64,000 nt of DNA, from assembly GCF_017875395.1 (NCBI RefSeq), contig NZ_JAGGMO010000002.1, forward strand, positions 1-64,000, read 5' to 3'. Made by a program: the position numbers and the translations under genes. Origin of the DNA: Methanococcus voltae (GTDB lineage Archaea; AGJL01; Methanococci; Methanococcales; Methanococcaceae). Below, piece by piece: positions 17,027 to 26,871 of the stretch. A model generated the notes under the pieces. That model made no database searches. It had not been told where the DNA came from and saw only the letters and a list, made by a program, of their open reading frames with translations. Position 1 is the first letter of the stretch. Each line of letters starts with the position of its first letter.

Positions 17027-17046
17027 TAACGATATGGGGTGAAATG

Positions 17047-17584
17047 TTTTTAATCCCGTGTAGTGTGAGTAAACTTTGCAAGTCCTTACTAAGCTATGCC
17101 TTTTATAGCCCTAACAGAGAGCAGTTTACTTAGTGTCTTTTTGAGATTTTCTTTAAAAACTCTTTAAATTAAAAAATAAGTTCAATAAGCCCGTAGATAG
17201 ATTTTAAAAAAATAAGCGTATAACGTACTTAAATAAAGCTATAAAACTATAAAATAACTACTTTTTTATAAATGATAACTTAAATAAAACAGATTTTAAA
17301 ACTAAGCTTAAATAAAACTTCAATAAAAGAATACGCGGAGACCGCGATTTGAACGCGGGTTGAGCAGAGCTCAACGGGATTAGCAGTCCGGAAAGTTGAC
17401 AGGAAACTTTTTTTCATTATTAAAGAATTTATAAAACTTTTTTGTAAAAAATGAATTATTATATCGATAATCCATAGAGTTAAGGCACTTTTTAGGCTAC
17501 GGGATTAAAATAGTTGATTATATGTAGTCCTTTGCGTTGTGTGTAAACTTTTTTTAAAAAATAATATTTTTTTAATCCCGTGTA
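17047..17584. repeat. Repeated TTTTAATCCCGTGTA motif around the tRNA fragment
   Basis: Copies at 17047-17062 (plus), 17498-17510 (minus, TACGGGATTAAAA) and 17567-17584 (plus). They surround the tRNA-Ser fragment. Short repeated sequences flanking a tRNA attachment site can be integrase arm-binding sites. Also present: AGTAAACT (about 17067) and AGTTTACT (about 17127), an inverted pair ~50 bp apart. No ORF was found between 16843 and 17717. Confidence 0.4.
17334..17390 (-). tRNA. 3' fragment of tRNA-Ser(GCT), likely attachment-site remnant
   Basis: On the minus strand the sequence reads GGACTGCTAATCCCG (anticodon loop CTGCTAA, anticodon GCT), then a long variable arm GTTGAGCTCTGCTCAAC, a T arm with TTCAAAT loop flanked by CCGCG/CGCGG, and the acceptor 3' strand TCTCCGC plus G. 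The 5' half (acceptor 5' strand, D arm and the first bases of the anticodon stem) is absent: the sequence departs from a tRNA at CCGGA, where CGGGA would be needed to pair with TCCCG. The fragment is therefore not a functional tRNA. It has the form of the duplicated 3' half left by an integrase using a tRNA gene. Confidence 0.8.
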
Positions 17585-17717
17585 CTTTCCTAATTAATAT
17601 ATTTATCCTACTTTTAAAATTTAATTAGATAACAATTTTATAATATAATATACAACAATAATATTATAATTCAAAGCTAAATTAATGTATTTTATACAAT
17701 AAAATATAATATATGGG

Positions 17718-19781
17718 ATGCTAAAGATTAAAAAGGTGGTTAAAATAACTGAATCATTTAAACCTAAAAAGTTAGAGCTAATAACTGACGATTTTAAAAA
17801 AATAAATATGAAAAAATTAGGTGATTTATTTCCAGAAATTTTAACAGAAATAGAAAGAGATGGAGAAATAATTAAAACAATTAACGTAGATAAATTAAAA
17901 GAATTAGTGGGCGATTGTGCATCTAATGATATAGAACAATATGAATTAATTTGGGCCGGCAAGCAAAAAGCTAAAAATATGGTGAACGAACAAATCACTA
18001 AAACTTTAAGACCTTGTATAGATGATTCTGTTGATTTTGAAAATTCTGAAAATTTATATATTGAGGGCGACAATTTAGACGTTTTAAAAGTACTTTTAAA
18101 TTCTTATGCGAGTTCAATTAAAATGATTTATATTGACCCACCATACAATACGGGTAAAGATTTTATTTATAAAGATAATTTTAAAATGAGTAATAAAGAA
18201 TATGAATCTACTGCAGGCATAATTGATGAAGAAGGAAACAAATTAGTAACTAATCAAAAAACAAACGGTTATTATCATAGTAAATGGTTAAATATGATGT
18301 ATCCACGTTTAGACCTTGCAAGAAAATTATTAAGAGATGACGGTGTTATTTTTATTTCTATTGATGATAACGAAGTTGATAATTTAAAGAAAATTTGTGA
18401 TGAAATTTTTGGAGAAGAGAATTTTGTTGGAAAAATTAGTCGTAAACAAAGTAGTGGTTCTAAAAACGATACTGGAACAGATCGATTAATTAAAAATGTT
18501 GATAAATTAATAATCTATTCAAAAGGGGACTTTGAATTTTATCCGGTATTGGAAAAAAATAATAAAAAATATACGCTGTATGATAACGAAGGATATTATT
18601 CATTAAGGGCTTTAGAAATGCAAGGTGGTGACGATAGTCTAGATTTAAGGCCAAATATGGGGTATTCAATATATCATAATCAAGAAAATAACGACTTAAT
18701 TATTAAATTTGATTATTCACTAACTGATGAAAAAATATATCAAAAACCAGATCAAGAATTGGTATCTAAAGGCTATGCGATATATAGACCTAGAACAAGA
18801 GGTTCTAAAGCAGGTATTTGGAGATGGGGTAGTGAGAAGTTTGTTAATGAATTTAATAATGGAAATATATTATTTAAGGAAAATAGGGTCTTTCAAAAAG
18901 AACGAAAGAAAGAATTTATAGAAAAATTCCCTGATTCTTTATGTTTAGAGTTTATTAATACACTAGGGACATCTGAATTAAAAAATCTATTCGATAATAA
19001 AAAAATATTTGATTTTCCAAAACCATCTTCATTTATTAAAAAATATATAATACATTCATGCAATAAAAACGACATAATTTTAGACTTTTTCTCAGGTTCG
19101 GCAACGACAGCACACGCTGTAATGCAATTAAATTCAGAAGATAACGGAAATAGAAAATTTATAATGGTTCAACTACCGGAAGAAACAGATCCTAAAAAAG
19201 AAGCTTATAAAGCAGGTTATAAAAATATTTGCGAAATCGGTAAAGAGAGAATAAGAAGAGCGGGAAACAAAATAAAAGAAGAATTAAAAGAAAAGAATTC
19301 TCAAACGAAAGATGGAAAGACAATTAATATTTCAGAATTAGACTTTGGATTTAAAGTTTTTAAATTGGATTCATCTAATATGAAAGATTTATATTACCCA
19401 TTAAACGAAGTAACTCAAACTAAACTAATGGATTATTCCGATTTATTGAAAGAAGATAGAACAGAAGAAGATTTATTATATCAATTAATGTTGGATAGAG
19501 GTATTCCAATATCTGCAAAAGTACAAATTAATATAATCAATGGTAAAAAAGTATTTAATATTGATAACGGCTATTTAATAGCTTGTTTTGATAACAGTGT
19601 TGATTTAGAACTAATTGAAGCCATATACAACGAACTACCCAAAACAAAAGGCAAACCAAAATTCGTATTTAGGGAATCTTCATTTATTGATGATTCAGAT
19701 ATGATTAATGTTATGGAATATCTAAAAACAAAAATATATAAAAAGACTAACGAATTGGATACAAATGTAAGGGTGATTTAA
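17718..19781 (+). CDS. mod: Type III restriction-modification methyltransferase (Mod)
   Basis: Up to 687 aa. Adenine-N6 DNA methyltransferase of the beta class: catalytic motif DPPYNTG at residues 140-146 precedes the SAM-binding motif DFFSGSATTAHA near 456, with the target-recognition region between them. Mod gives sequence recognition and methylation for the Mod-Res complex. Its stop overlaps the res start (TAATG), so the two are one transcription unit. Start uncertain: the ATG at 17718 lacks a ribosome site, whereas AAAGGTGG at about 17733 is followed by in-frame ATA (17742), which would remove only eight residues. Located just inside the element side of the tRNA-Ser fragment, so it is probably mobile cargo. 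Confidence 0.93.
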   Translation: MLKIKKVVKITESFKPKKLELITDDFKKINMKKLGDLFPEILTEIERDGEIIKTINVDKLKELVGDCASNDIEQYELIWAGKQKAKNMVNEQITKTLRPCIDDSVDFENSENLYIEGDNLDVLKVLLNSYASSIKMIYIDPPYNTGKDFIYKDNFKMSNKEYESTAGIIDEEGNKLVTNQKTNGYYHSKWLNMMYPRLDLARKLLRDDGVIFISIDDNEVDNLKKICDEIFGEENFVGKISRKQSSGSKNDTGTDRLIKNVDKLIIYSKGDFEFYPVLEKNNKKYTLYDNEGYYSLRALEMQGGDDSLDLRPNMGYSIYHNQENNDLIIKFDYSLTDEKIYQKPDQELVSKGYAIYRPRTRGSKAGIWRWGSEKFVNEFNNGNILFKENRVFQKERKKEFIEKFPDSLCLEFINTLGTSELKNLFDNKKIFDFPKPSSFIKKYIIHSCNKNDIILDFFSGSATTAHAVMQLNSEDNGNRKFIMVQLPEETDPKKEAYKAGYKNICEIGKERIRRAGNKIKEELKEKNSQTKDGKTINISELDFGFKVFKLDSSNMKDLYYPLNEVTQTKLMDYSDLLKEDRTEEDLLYQLMLDRGIPISAKVQINIINGKKVFNIDNGYLIACFDNSVDLELIEAIYNELPKTKGKPKFVFRESSFIDDSDMINVMEYLKTKIYKKTNELDTNVRVI

Positions 19782-22753
19782 TGAAGCACTTGCATTTTAA
19801 AAAACAAAAGTTTCAAGAAGATGCCGTTAATTCTGTTTGTGACGTTTTTATGGGGCAGATACCTCAAGATAAATGGTCTGAAAAAAATAGTAATATCACC
19901 TTATCAAATGATGATTTATTAAATAATATTACAAAAATTCAAAAAGATAACAATTTAGAATTATCTAAAACTATTGATAAAGATGATATTAATTTAACTA
20001 TTGAAATGGAAACAGGAACTGGAAAAACTTATACTTATATAAATACGATTTATGAATTAAACAAGAGATACGATTGGTCAAAATTTATAATCGTTGTACC
20101 GAGTATAGCAATTAGAGAAGGTGTTTTAAAATCTTTTGAAGATATGGAAGAACACTTTAAATCAATTTATGGTAAAAAAATTAATTACTTCATATATAAC
20201 TCAAAAAATCCCAGTAAAGTACGAAATTTTACAAAAAATAACGATTTAACAGTAATGATAATCAATAATCAAGCTTTTAATACAAAGGGATATAACAAAA
20301 TTCACCACAGAACAGAACAAGGTGAAGCATTAATTGAGAGTATAGGTAAAATTCGACCGATTGTTATACTAGATGAACCCCAAAGTATTGAAGGCAATGC
20401 AACTAAAGAAAATCTTAAAGAGTTTAACTCATTATTTACACTCCGTTATTCGGCTACACATAGGGAAACATACGATATGGTTTATAAGTTAGATGCGGTA
20501 GATGCCTTTGATATGAACTTAGTCAAAAAAATAGAGGTTACCGGAGTTACCATTGAAGGAAGTACTGGAACTCACGGATATTTACGTTTAGACGAGATTA
20601 TAAAAAGTAACAAAGACCCAGAAGCAAGAATAGAAATAGAAGTAAATACATCTAAAGGGATTAACAAAAAAGTTATTAGAATGAAAACTGGCGAAAATAT
20701 TTATAATAAATCCCAATTAGAACAATATAAAGGATATATAATTGATAAAATTGATGCAAAAAATGGTTATGTTGAATTTACAAATAATAAAAAAATAGAA
20801 CTGTATAAATTATACGGTGAGCCAAATATACAACATAAGCGAAGAGCCCAAATCCGTGAAACTATTCGTTCGCACCTTGAAAAAGAAATAACAAACTATA
20901 AACACGGTATAAAAACTATTTCATTATTTTTCATTGATAAAGTAGCTAAATATAGACAATATGATGAACAAGGCAATAATTTAGATGGTGAATATGTACA
21001 GATGTTTACTGAAGAATATACAAATTTATTAGAGGAATATCTTAAAAAGGAAATAGTTAAGAATAATCCTGATTTACTAAATTATTTAAAAAATATAACG
21101 CCAGAAGAAACACATTCGGGATACTTTTCAATCGATAAAAAAAATAAACAATTTAAAGATCCAAAAAAATCCGAACTATATGGAAAAGGTTCTGAAAAAT
21201 CTTGTAAAGATGTTGACGCTTTTGATTTGATAATGAAAGATAAAAAAAGATTATTAGATTTGAAAAATCCTGTTAGATTTATATTTTCACACTCGACACT
21301 TAAGGAAGGTTGGGATAATCCTAATGTATTTCAAATTTGTATATTGAGGGATTCAGATGCTACAATAACTAAAAAGAAGCAGGAAGTCGGTAGAGGGTTA
21401 AGACTCTGTGTAAATCAAAACGGGGAACGTATAGATTCAGAAACTGAAAATATTGATTCTTCAGATATAAATGTTTTAACAGTTATTGCAAATGAATCTT
21501 ATGAATCGTTTGCGGGAGCATTACAAAAAGAGTTCTGTGAAAACTTAAGAAGTAGACCGTTGCAAATAACATTTGAATTCTTAAAAAATAATTTAAAAAT
21601 AGATGGAAAATCTATCGAAGAAAAATTTGCTAAAAAAATTCATAAAAATCTTGGATTATATGATTATATAAATGATAATGCTGAATTAACTGAAGAATGT
21701 AAGGAACTTATAAAAAATAACAAATTAGAATTAATAGAACCACTTCACGAATACAAAGAACCTTTAACATTATTATTACAAAATATAATTAACAAACGAG
21801 ATAGTGCATTATTTATCCAAAATGGTAATAAACCTAGAAAAAGAGCTAGATTAAACATAAATAACATAAATAACCCTAATTTTAAAAAACTATGGGATTA
21901 TATAAATATTAAAAGTTATTACACTGTTGATTTCGATAGTGATAAACTTATAAAAAACTCAATTGAGAAAATTGATGAAGAATTAACTATGGATAATATA
22001 GTTATAAAAATTGAAAGGAGTAAAATTGAGAAAATTAATGAAGAAATCAACTCTAAAAATGTAAAACACGATAATGAAGTTGTAGAAAGTCAAGCTTCAA
22101 CTACCTCGAAATATGATTTAATTAATCAAATTGTAAATAAAACTAAATTAAAAAAAGTTACCATTATAAAAATATTAACAAATATTAAAGAAGAACAATT
22201 CAATAAATTTAAACAAAATCCTGAAGAATTTATTAGAAATGTATCTAATATAATTAATAAAGAAAAAGGTAGGTTAATTATTAAAAATATAAAATATCAT
22301 AAGACTAATGATAGGTTCCCATTAGAGATTTTTGAAGATAATGTTCGTATTCAAGATAATTACATTGAAAACCTTAAAAAATATATTTATGACATTTTAA
22401 AATATGATTCAAACGTTGAGAAAGATCTTGCAAATGAGTTGGATAACTTTAATAAATTGGAAGTATTTGCAAAATTACCAAAAGGAAAATATACTATAGA
22501 TACCCCCGTGGATAGTAAATTTAGTCCAGATTGGATAATGGTTTTTGATAATGAAGATTCCGAGATTAAAAACGCGTATTGTGTCTTTGAATCAAAAGGT
22601 ACTATTGATGATTCACATTTACGAGAAATAGAAAATATTAAGATTGAATGTGCTAAAAAACACTTTGAAGCCATTTCTGGAGATAATATATTATTTAAAG
22701 TTGTAAGCGATTTCAATAATATTAACAACCACATTAAGTCTCAAAAAATATAA
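19781..22753 (+). CDS. res: Type III restriction endonuclease subunit (Res)
   Basis: 990 aa. An SF2 helicase-like motor fused to a nuclease. Walker A ETGTGKT at residues 77-83, motif II as ILDEPQ near 205, motif VI region QEVGRGLRLCVNQNG near 535, and HSTLKEGWDNPNVFQ just before it, typical of Res. The C-terminal PD-(D/E)xK nuclease is visible as SPDWIMVF followed by YCVFESKG (~907-940). It cleaves DNA when two head-to-head unmethylated sites are met. The start ATG overlaps the mod stop. The gene appears intact, with full length and all motifs. Confidence 0.95.
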   Translation: MKHLHFKKQKFQEDAVNSVCDVFMGQIPQDKWSEKNSNITLSNDDLLNNITKIQKDNNLELSKTIDKDDINLTIEMETGTGKTYTYINTIYELNKRYDWSKFIIVVPSIAIREGVLKSFEDMEEHFKSIYGKKINYFIYNSKNPSKVRNFTKNNDLTVMIINNQAFNTKGYNKIHHRTEQGEALIESIGKIRPIVILDEPQSIEGNATKENLKEFNSLFTLRYSATHRETYDMVYKLDAVDAFDMNLVKKIEVTGVTIEGSTGTHGYLRLDEIIKSNKDPEARIEIEVNTSKGINKKVIRMKTGENIYNKSQLEQYKGYIIDKIDAKNGYVEFTNNKKIELYKLYGEPNIQHKRRAQIRETIRSHLEKEITNYKHGIKTISLFFIDKVAKYRQYDEQGNNLDGEYVQMFTEEYTNLLEEYLKKEIVKNNPDLLNYLKNITPEETHSGYFSIDKKNKQFKDPKKSELYGKGSEKSCKDVDAFDLIMKDKKRLLDLKNPVRFIFSHSTLKEGWDNPNVFQICILRDSDATITKKKQEVGRGLRLCVNQNGERIDSETENIDSSDINVLTVIANESYESFAGALQKEFCENLRSRPLQITFEFLKNNLKIDGKSIEEKFAKKIHKNLGLYDYINDNAELTEECKELIKNNKLELIEPLHEYKEPLTLLLQNIINKRDSALFIQNGNKPRKRARLNINNINNPNFKKLWDYINIKSYYTVDFDSDKLIKNSIEKIDEELTMDNIVIKIERSKIEKINEEINSKNVKHDNEVVESQASTTSKYDLINQIVNKTKLKKVTIIKILTNIKEEQFNKFKQNPEEFIRNVSNIINKEKGRLIIKNIKYHKTNDRFPLEIFEDNVRIQDNYIENLKKYIYDILKYDSNVEKDLANELDNFNKLEVFAKLPKGKYTIDTPVDSKFSPDWIMVFDNEDSEIKNAYCVFESKGTIDDSHLREIENIKIECAKKHFEAISGDNILFKVVSDFNNINNHIKSQKI

Positions 22754-22798
22754 TATAATTATTTATTATTTTTTTAAACTATTTTTTAATATTTAATT

Positions 22799-22878
22799 TA
22801 TTACCTAAAAATTTACTTAAAAAGGGTTATATATTTTTAAAAATAAAATTGTTATATTATAAGTTTAAGGTGTTTATT
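22799..22878 (+). promoter_or_regulatory. Conserved 5' region shared with the paralogue at 59918
   Basis: About 80 bp before the 4-TM protein gene are almost identical to 59838-59917: TTACCTAAAAATTTACTTAA, then a box A-like GGTTATATATTTTT, then an AT-rich leader and the AAGGTGTTTATT ribosome site. The similarity is much higher than between the coding N-termini, so promoter and untranslated leader are conserved as a unit. Confidence 0.7.
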
Positions 22879-24768
22879 TTGTTTGAAAATTTTATTATCG
22901 AATTAAAAGAAAAATATGTAAATATCAAAGAATCATTATATTATAAATTAAGGTATCCTAATGATTTAAATCGTAGGGTAAGGTACAATATAGTATTTAT
23001 TGTAATAGTTATATCATATATTATATTTTCTTTTAATCACGTTTGGATAAATAATAATTTAAAACAAGCAACTATTTTTTCACTAATATTTAATAATATA
23101 TTTACAATATTATCCATCTATTTAACAGTATTTGTAATAGCCATTGCATTAAAACCTAAGATAGATACAAATAATATTGGAGTAAGCTATGCAGTTAATT
23201 CTTTTCAAAATGGAACTATTGTTTTTACAATATTCTTTTTATTTTTTGTTTCATTAGGATTATACTTTCAAGGCACTAACCATTATTATATTATATTACT
23301 CATAACAATAATTTGTGATATACTGTTCGTATTACTTTTTATTGACCTTATAAAACCCATACTAGATATTAATGGTATTTCTTGGATTGCTTTAAACAAT
23401 TTACTTAATTATTTACCACCTAATAATTTTAAAATAATAAATACTTCGAAAGATTACAAAATAGTGAAAGAACATTTTGATAATATAATATCTACTCCTT
23501 TAAAAAGTTATGAATCAAATGCTGAAATGTTTGAAGAAGTAATAGATATATTACCAATTAGCAAAAATTTTAAAGTGAAACTTAAAGAAATTGAAAATTA
23601 CTTATTAGAACTAGATTTTAAATTAATCGATTGTAAAGTTAGTACGAATATTATTTCAATACATATATCCACATCCCAAATACTTAAGGAGTATCAAAAA
23701 CAGAATTTAAAGAAAAAATTGCAATCTTGTATTATATATAGTACAGATACAAAAAAATTTAATGAATCAAAATATAATAAATATTTGGATGATTATACTT
23801 CGATATTATACAATATTTCCTCCAAATACGAATTTAAACAAGTATACGATATGATAATAGACTTGTTAGAACATATCATCCAAAAAGGAACACCCGATAA
23901 AGATTATTCTGACATTTTAAAGATATTTCGAGAATATGTACTGGATTTAAAAATAGATGACCCAGTAATCTCATACTTTATTTCAAACGATAAAGACTTA
24001 CCAAAATCTAAAAATCCAAAAGTAATTAACGAAATAATCGATTTACGCGATAGTCTATTAAAGGTTAATAAATACCTTTTTTACGGGACGCAATATCGCC
24101 CTAATTTAGGTTATTATATTTATTATACTGAAATTAAAACAGTTTTAAATTGCGAAGGTACACCTAAAGAAAAAGAACAGTTGCTTCACAAACTATATGC
24201 AAAATATTATTATTTATTAACACAGATTGTTATAAATAATAATACATTATCGGAAATGGATAAAATAAATATATTATATGAAGAATTACACTTAGTAAAT
24301 TATGATTATGTTTTGACGACACGTTTTGATGAATATGATTTTATATGCAATATTAATAATATACCTTACCATAATAATGTTTTATACCTTAATCTTGCTT
24401 ATTATATACTTTATAATATGGAAGAATATAATCCCGGATGGATTGAATTAATTTTAAAAATGTACAATGAATATAATATGAATGATAGAAATGGAATGAA
24501 TATAATCCCAAATTACAGTTTTTTATATCCTTATAGGCCAGTGTTATTTTATATATTATATTGGTATGGATATAAAGATGTTAAAGATATTTTGGAATAT
24601 TCGGAATTTCAAGAAACTAAAGAAAATAATTTACTCTTAAGGGCTTTAAATGAGTTAACTTATGAGAATGTGGAAATTTATGGGGTCAATGCAGTATATT
24701 TTGAAAAATTTAAAAAAGATATTAGTATACTGGCTGAAGAATATTATAAAAATGACAATTTAGTTTAA
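22879..24768 (+). CDS. 4-TM membrane protein with large cytoplasmic domain (paralogue A)
   Basis: 629 aa from TTG 22879, the codon correctly spaced after AAGGTG. The in-frame TTG at 22849 lies before the ribosome site. Four hydrophobic segments lie in the first ~165 residues, followed by ~460 residues of charged, Ile/Tyr/Asn-rich helical sequence. No catalytic motif or named domain recognised. Its paralogue at 59918-61810 shares layout and the C-terminal pattern (YRP(V/I)LFYILYW, YSEF.E.KE.N, ELTY, EEYYKN). Located right after the type III RM genes. Its cytoplasmic domain may sense something and the TM part act as effector, as in membrane-acting defence proteins, but this is inference. Confidence 0.7.
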   Translation: MFENFIIELKEKYVNIKESLYYKLRYPNDLNRRVRYNIVFIVIVISYIIFSFNHVWINNNLKQATIFSLIFNNIFTILSIYLTVFVIAIALKPKIDTNNIGVSYAVNSFQNGTIVFTIFFLFFVSLGLYFQGTNHYYIILLITIICDILFVLLFIDLIKPILDINGISWIALNNLLNYLPPNNFKIINTSKDYKIVKEHFDNIISTPLKSYESNAEMFEEVIDILPISKNFKVKLKEIENYLLELDFKLIDCKVSTNIISIHISTSQILKEYQKQNLKKKLQSCIIYSTDTKKFNESKYNKYLDDYTSILYNISSKYEFKQVYDMIIDLLEHIIQKGTPDKDYSDILKIFREYVLDLKIDDPVISYFISNDKDLPKSKNPKVINEIIDLRDSLLKVNKYLFYGTQYRPNLGYYIYYTEIKTVLNCEGTPKEKEQLLHKLYAKYYYLLTQIVINNNTLSEMDKINILYEELHLVNYDYVLTTRFDEYDFICNINNIPYHNNVLYLNLAYYILYNMEEYNPGWIELILKMYNEYNMNDRNGMNIIPNYSFLYPYRPVLFYILYWYGYKDVKDILEYSEFQETKENNLLLRALNELTYENVEIYGVNAVYFEKFKKDISILAEEYYKNDNLV

Positions 24769-24783
24769 TATAAATATAGTAAT

Positions 24784-25062
24784 TTATGCCCCATAATTTG
24801 GTGACCATTTATATCCATATCGTAGCCCTATAATAAACCCTATCCCATTTAAGGTAACGTAACTTCCCACAATACGATTCGTAAAAATGTTAATAATTTT
24901 TAACATGGGCGGTAATGAAGATATTTGAAAACCCAAAAATAAAACAAGTAATGTTCCCAAAAAACCTATGTCCTCAACAAAATTATATAAATCATATGCA
25001 AAATATCCAACTAACATATCAATTCCAAAAAATATCACTGGCGGCCCATAAATTGAATTCAT
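24784..25062 (-). CDS. Hypothetical membrane protein, 92 aa
   Basis: Starts MNSIYGPPVIFFGIDML behind GGTGA with 4-nt spacing. Two or three hydrophobic stretches (residues ~8-25, ~34-52, ~70-80). Family not recognised. It ends 15 bp from the stop of the converging 4-TM protein gene and is downstream of the distal-tail gene of the right viral module on the same strand, so it may be a viral or accessory membrane protein such as a holin-like factor. Evidence for that is only positional. Confidence 0.6.
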   Translation of the reverse strand: MNSIYGPPVIFFGIDMLVGYFAYDLYNFVEDIGFLGTLLVLFLGFQISSLPPMLKIINIFTNRIVGSYVTLNGIGFIIGLRYGYKWSPNYGA

Positions 25063-25143
25063 GTTATCACCATTAAATAAATTATATATAATAATTTTAA
25101 TATAAAACTATATATAATATATTGATAAAAAAAGGGTGAAATT

Positions 25144-25245
25144 ATGGGAAAAACAATATATGAGGTTTTAGGGGTAGCTGTAGTTTTATTTGCATTTTAT
25201 CATATAATAGTAGCATTGCATAATGCAGGTTTAATACTGAATTAA
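25144..25245 (+). CDS. 33-aa single-span membrane peptide
   Basis: Reads MGKTIYEVLGVAVVLFAFYH and ends GLILN. One hydrophobic helix with a few His residues. A strong GGGTGA ribosome site precedes the ATG. A similar-looking 30-aa peptide (61846-61938) follows the paralogous 4-TM protein on the right of the window, so such peptides may belong with that gene family. No known function. Confidence 0.5.
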   Translation: MGKTIYEVLGVAVVLFAFYHIIVALHNAGLILN

Positions 25246-25297
25246 ACTATAAAATTAAAAAATAATATATAAAAAGAAGAATTAAAAATAAAATAAA

Positions 25298-26131
25298 TTA
25301 CCAAATATAATTCTCTTCATACGAAATAGATAGATTACCGACCTCCGATTCGTTTGCAGTATTATATTCTATTTCATTTCCACCCACTCGAAGTTTAAAG
25401 AGTCTTGAATCTGGATTTAAATAGTTAAAAGCTCTTAGCTTTGACGTTTCAGTTAACAGTTCAATATTTTTATTTTTTGTATCGATTATAAGTTTTTCGT
25501 GAATCGTTAACGATTTTTTTATATTTATAATTTCATTCGTTGTATTGTTTTTAATCTCAATCGGTGCAGTCATCGGTCCTGAAATTACAAGTATGTAGTC
25601 AACGTCTATATCACCGTTATTTTTAACGATTGTAGAACTTAAACGGGTTCCCATTGGTACACCGTCACTGGTTGTAGAAAATGGGAATTTAAACAAACCC
25701 GTTGAAGAAGTTACTTCTTTTTTAATTAGTTTTGACTTTAATATTGGATTTGGACAATAGATTTCAACTGAAAACTTTTGATAGTCATAAGTTGAGTATT
25801 CAAACATTGGAACTGCATTTGCTATAAATTCGATTGATTTTTCGCTTTCTTCTTCAATATACGTTAAAGTTCCTTTTTTCTTTGGATTGAATACCTTTCT
25901 AAGTAAATCAATGTTTTCTTTGACATTACTTGTTATAAGTCCATTAATTGTAAATATTAAAGAGTTCAAATGGCTATCGAGGTAAATTTCACCTTCAACG
26001 AATGGGGATTGTAAGGTATTAACCATTGATTTAGTTTCAGAGGTTCCCGGTAATCCTAAAAATATGATGTCCCCAGATTCTTTTAAAATTAATTCATCTT
26101 TTGAATCGTTACATTTTACTTTTATAATCAT
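25298..26131 (-). CDS. Distal tail protein (Dit-like), second copy
   Basis: 277 aa, same length as the protein at 11513-12346 and highly similar throughout (IFLGLPGTSE, KENIDLLRKVFNPKKKGTL, SRLFKLRVGGNEIEY, NYIW end). Differences are concentrated in the first ~60 residues. It follows a truncated tape-measure remnant and overlaps its stop by 4 bp, keeping the standard gene order on the minus strand. The baseplate genes that should follow are missing. The gene seems intact but belongs to an incomplete module. Confidence 0.8.
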   Translation of the reverse strand: MIIKVKCNDSKDELILKESGDIIFLGLPGTSETKSMVNTLQSPFVEGEIYLDSHLNSLIFTINGLITSNVKENIDLLRKVFNPKKKGTLTYIEEESEKSIEFIANAVPMFEYSTYDYQKFSVEIYCPNPILKSKLIKKEVTSSTGLFKFPFSTTSDGVPMGTRLSSTIVKNNGDIDVDYILVISGPMTAPIEIKNNTTNEIINIKKSLTIHEKLIIDTKNKNIELLTETSKLRAFNYLNPDSRLFKLRVGGNEIEYNTANESEVGNLSISYEENYIW

Positions 26132-26670
26132 AACAATTCACCATTATATTTTTTACTTAATAGGTCTAATTGCAATCTTGATTCATAAAGTGATTTTACG
26201 CTTGGATTATTGATTGTATTGGTAATTGTCACTTGTTTAGAGTTATTTGAATTATCGATATTTTGATTATTATTATGATTTATTTGATTACTATTTGGGA
26301 ATTTGGGATTTTCAAACGAAATATTTGCAGTTGCAAGGTTTATATGCCCCATGGTTGAAAGAGTTGAACCACCGAACTTACTTGCGAGCTTGTTATAATG
26401 TTGAATAACTGAATTTATATTAATTATAATTTCATTCAAGGAATATTGTAATTTATTTATAAGTTCATTGTAAGAGTTTTTGATTGCATTTAATAAAATA
26501 TCCCATATATTCAATATTTCTTTTGCAAAATCAATATATTTTATAAGTAAATTTTTCATTCCATTTTCTAAATTTTCATATATTTTCGTAATATTTTGAT
26601 TTATTTCTAAAATTTGTTCCTTTATTGATGAAATATTATTCTTATTTTGATTATTTTTTAATTTATTATT
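26128..26670 (-). pseudogene. Truncated tape-measure remnant
   Basis: The frame is open from about 26670 to the stop at 26128 with no start codon before an internal ATG at 26559. Translation gives helical sequence that ends with TITNTINNPSVKSLYESR and KYNGELL, aligned with the end of the complete tape measure (NLTINNPQIKSLSEML and SGDLL). Only the C-terminal third survives. The hydrophobic and repeat regions are deleted, and unrelated AT-rich sequence precedes it. A functional tail length determinant cannot be produced from this copy. Confidence 0.75.
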
Positions 26671-26871
26671 TTATAGACATGAGGGTTAAATGAAATAAAA
26701 TGTAATTAAAAATTAAAATATTACATTTTGATTTTGAGAGGTCTTAAATTATTTAATATTGAAATGTGACTTTTTTAAAATTCAAGGAATCGATAATTTT
26801 ATTTTACTAATTTAACCAATAATTCGAACTGTCCTTTTAATTTAAGGTGTTCTTCAAATAGTTTATTGTAA

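Noticed and set aside
17334-17390. Functional tRNA gene
   Set aside because: The acceptor 5' strand and D arm are missing and the anticodon stem is not closed.
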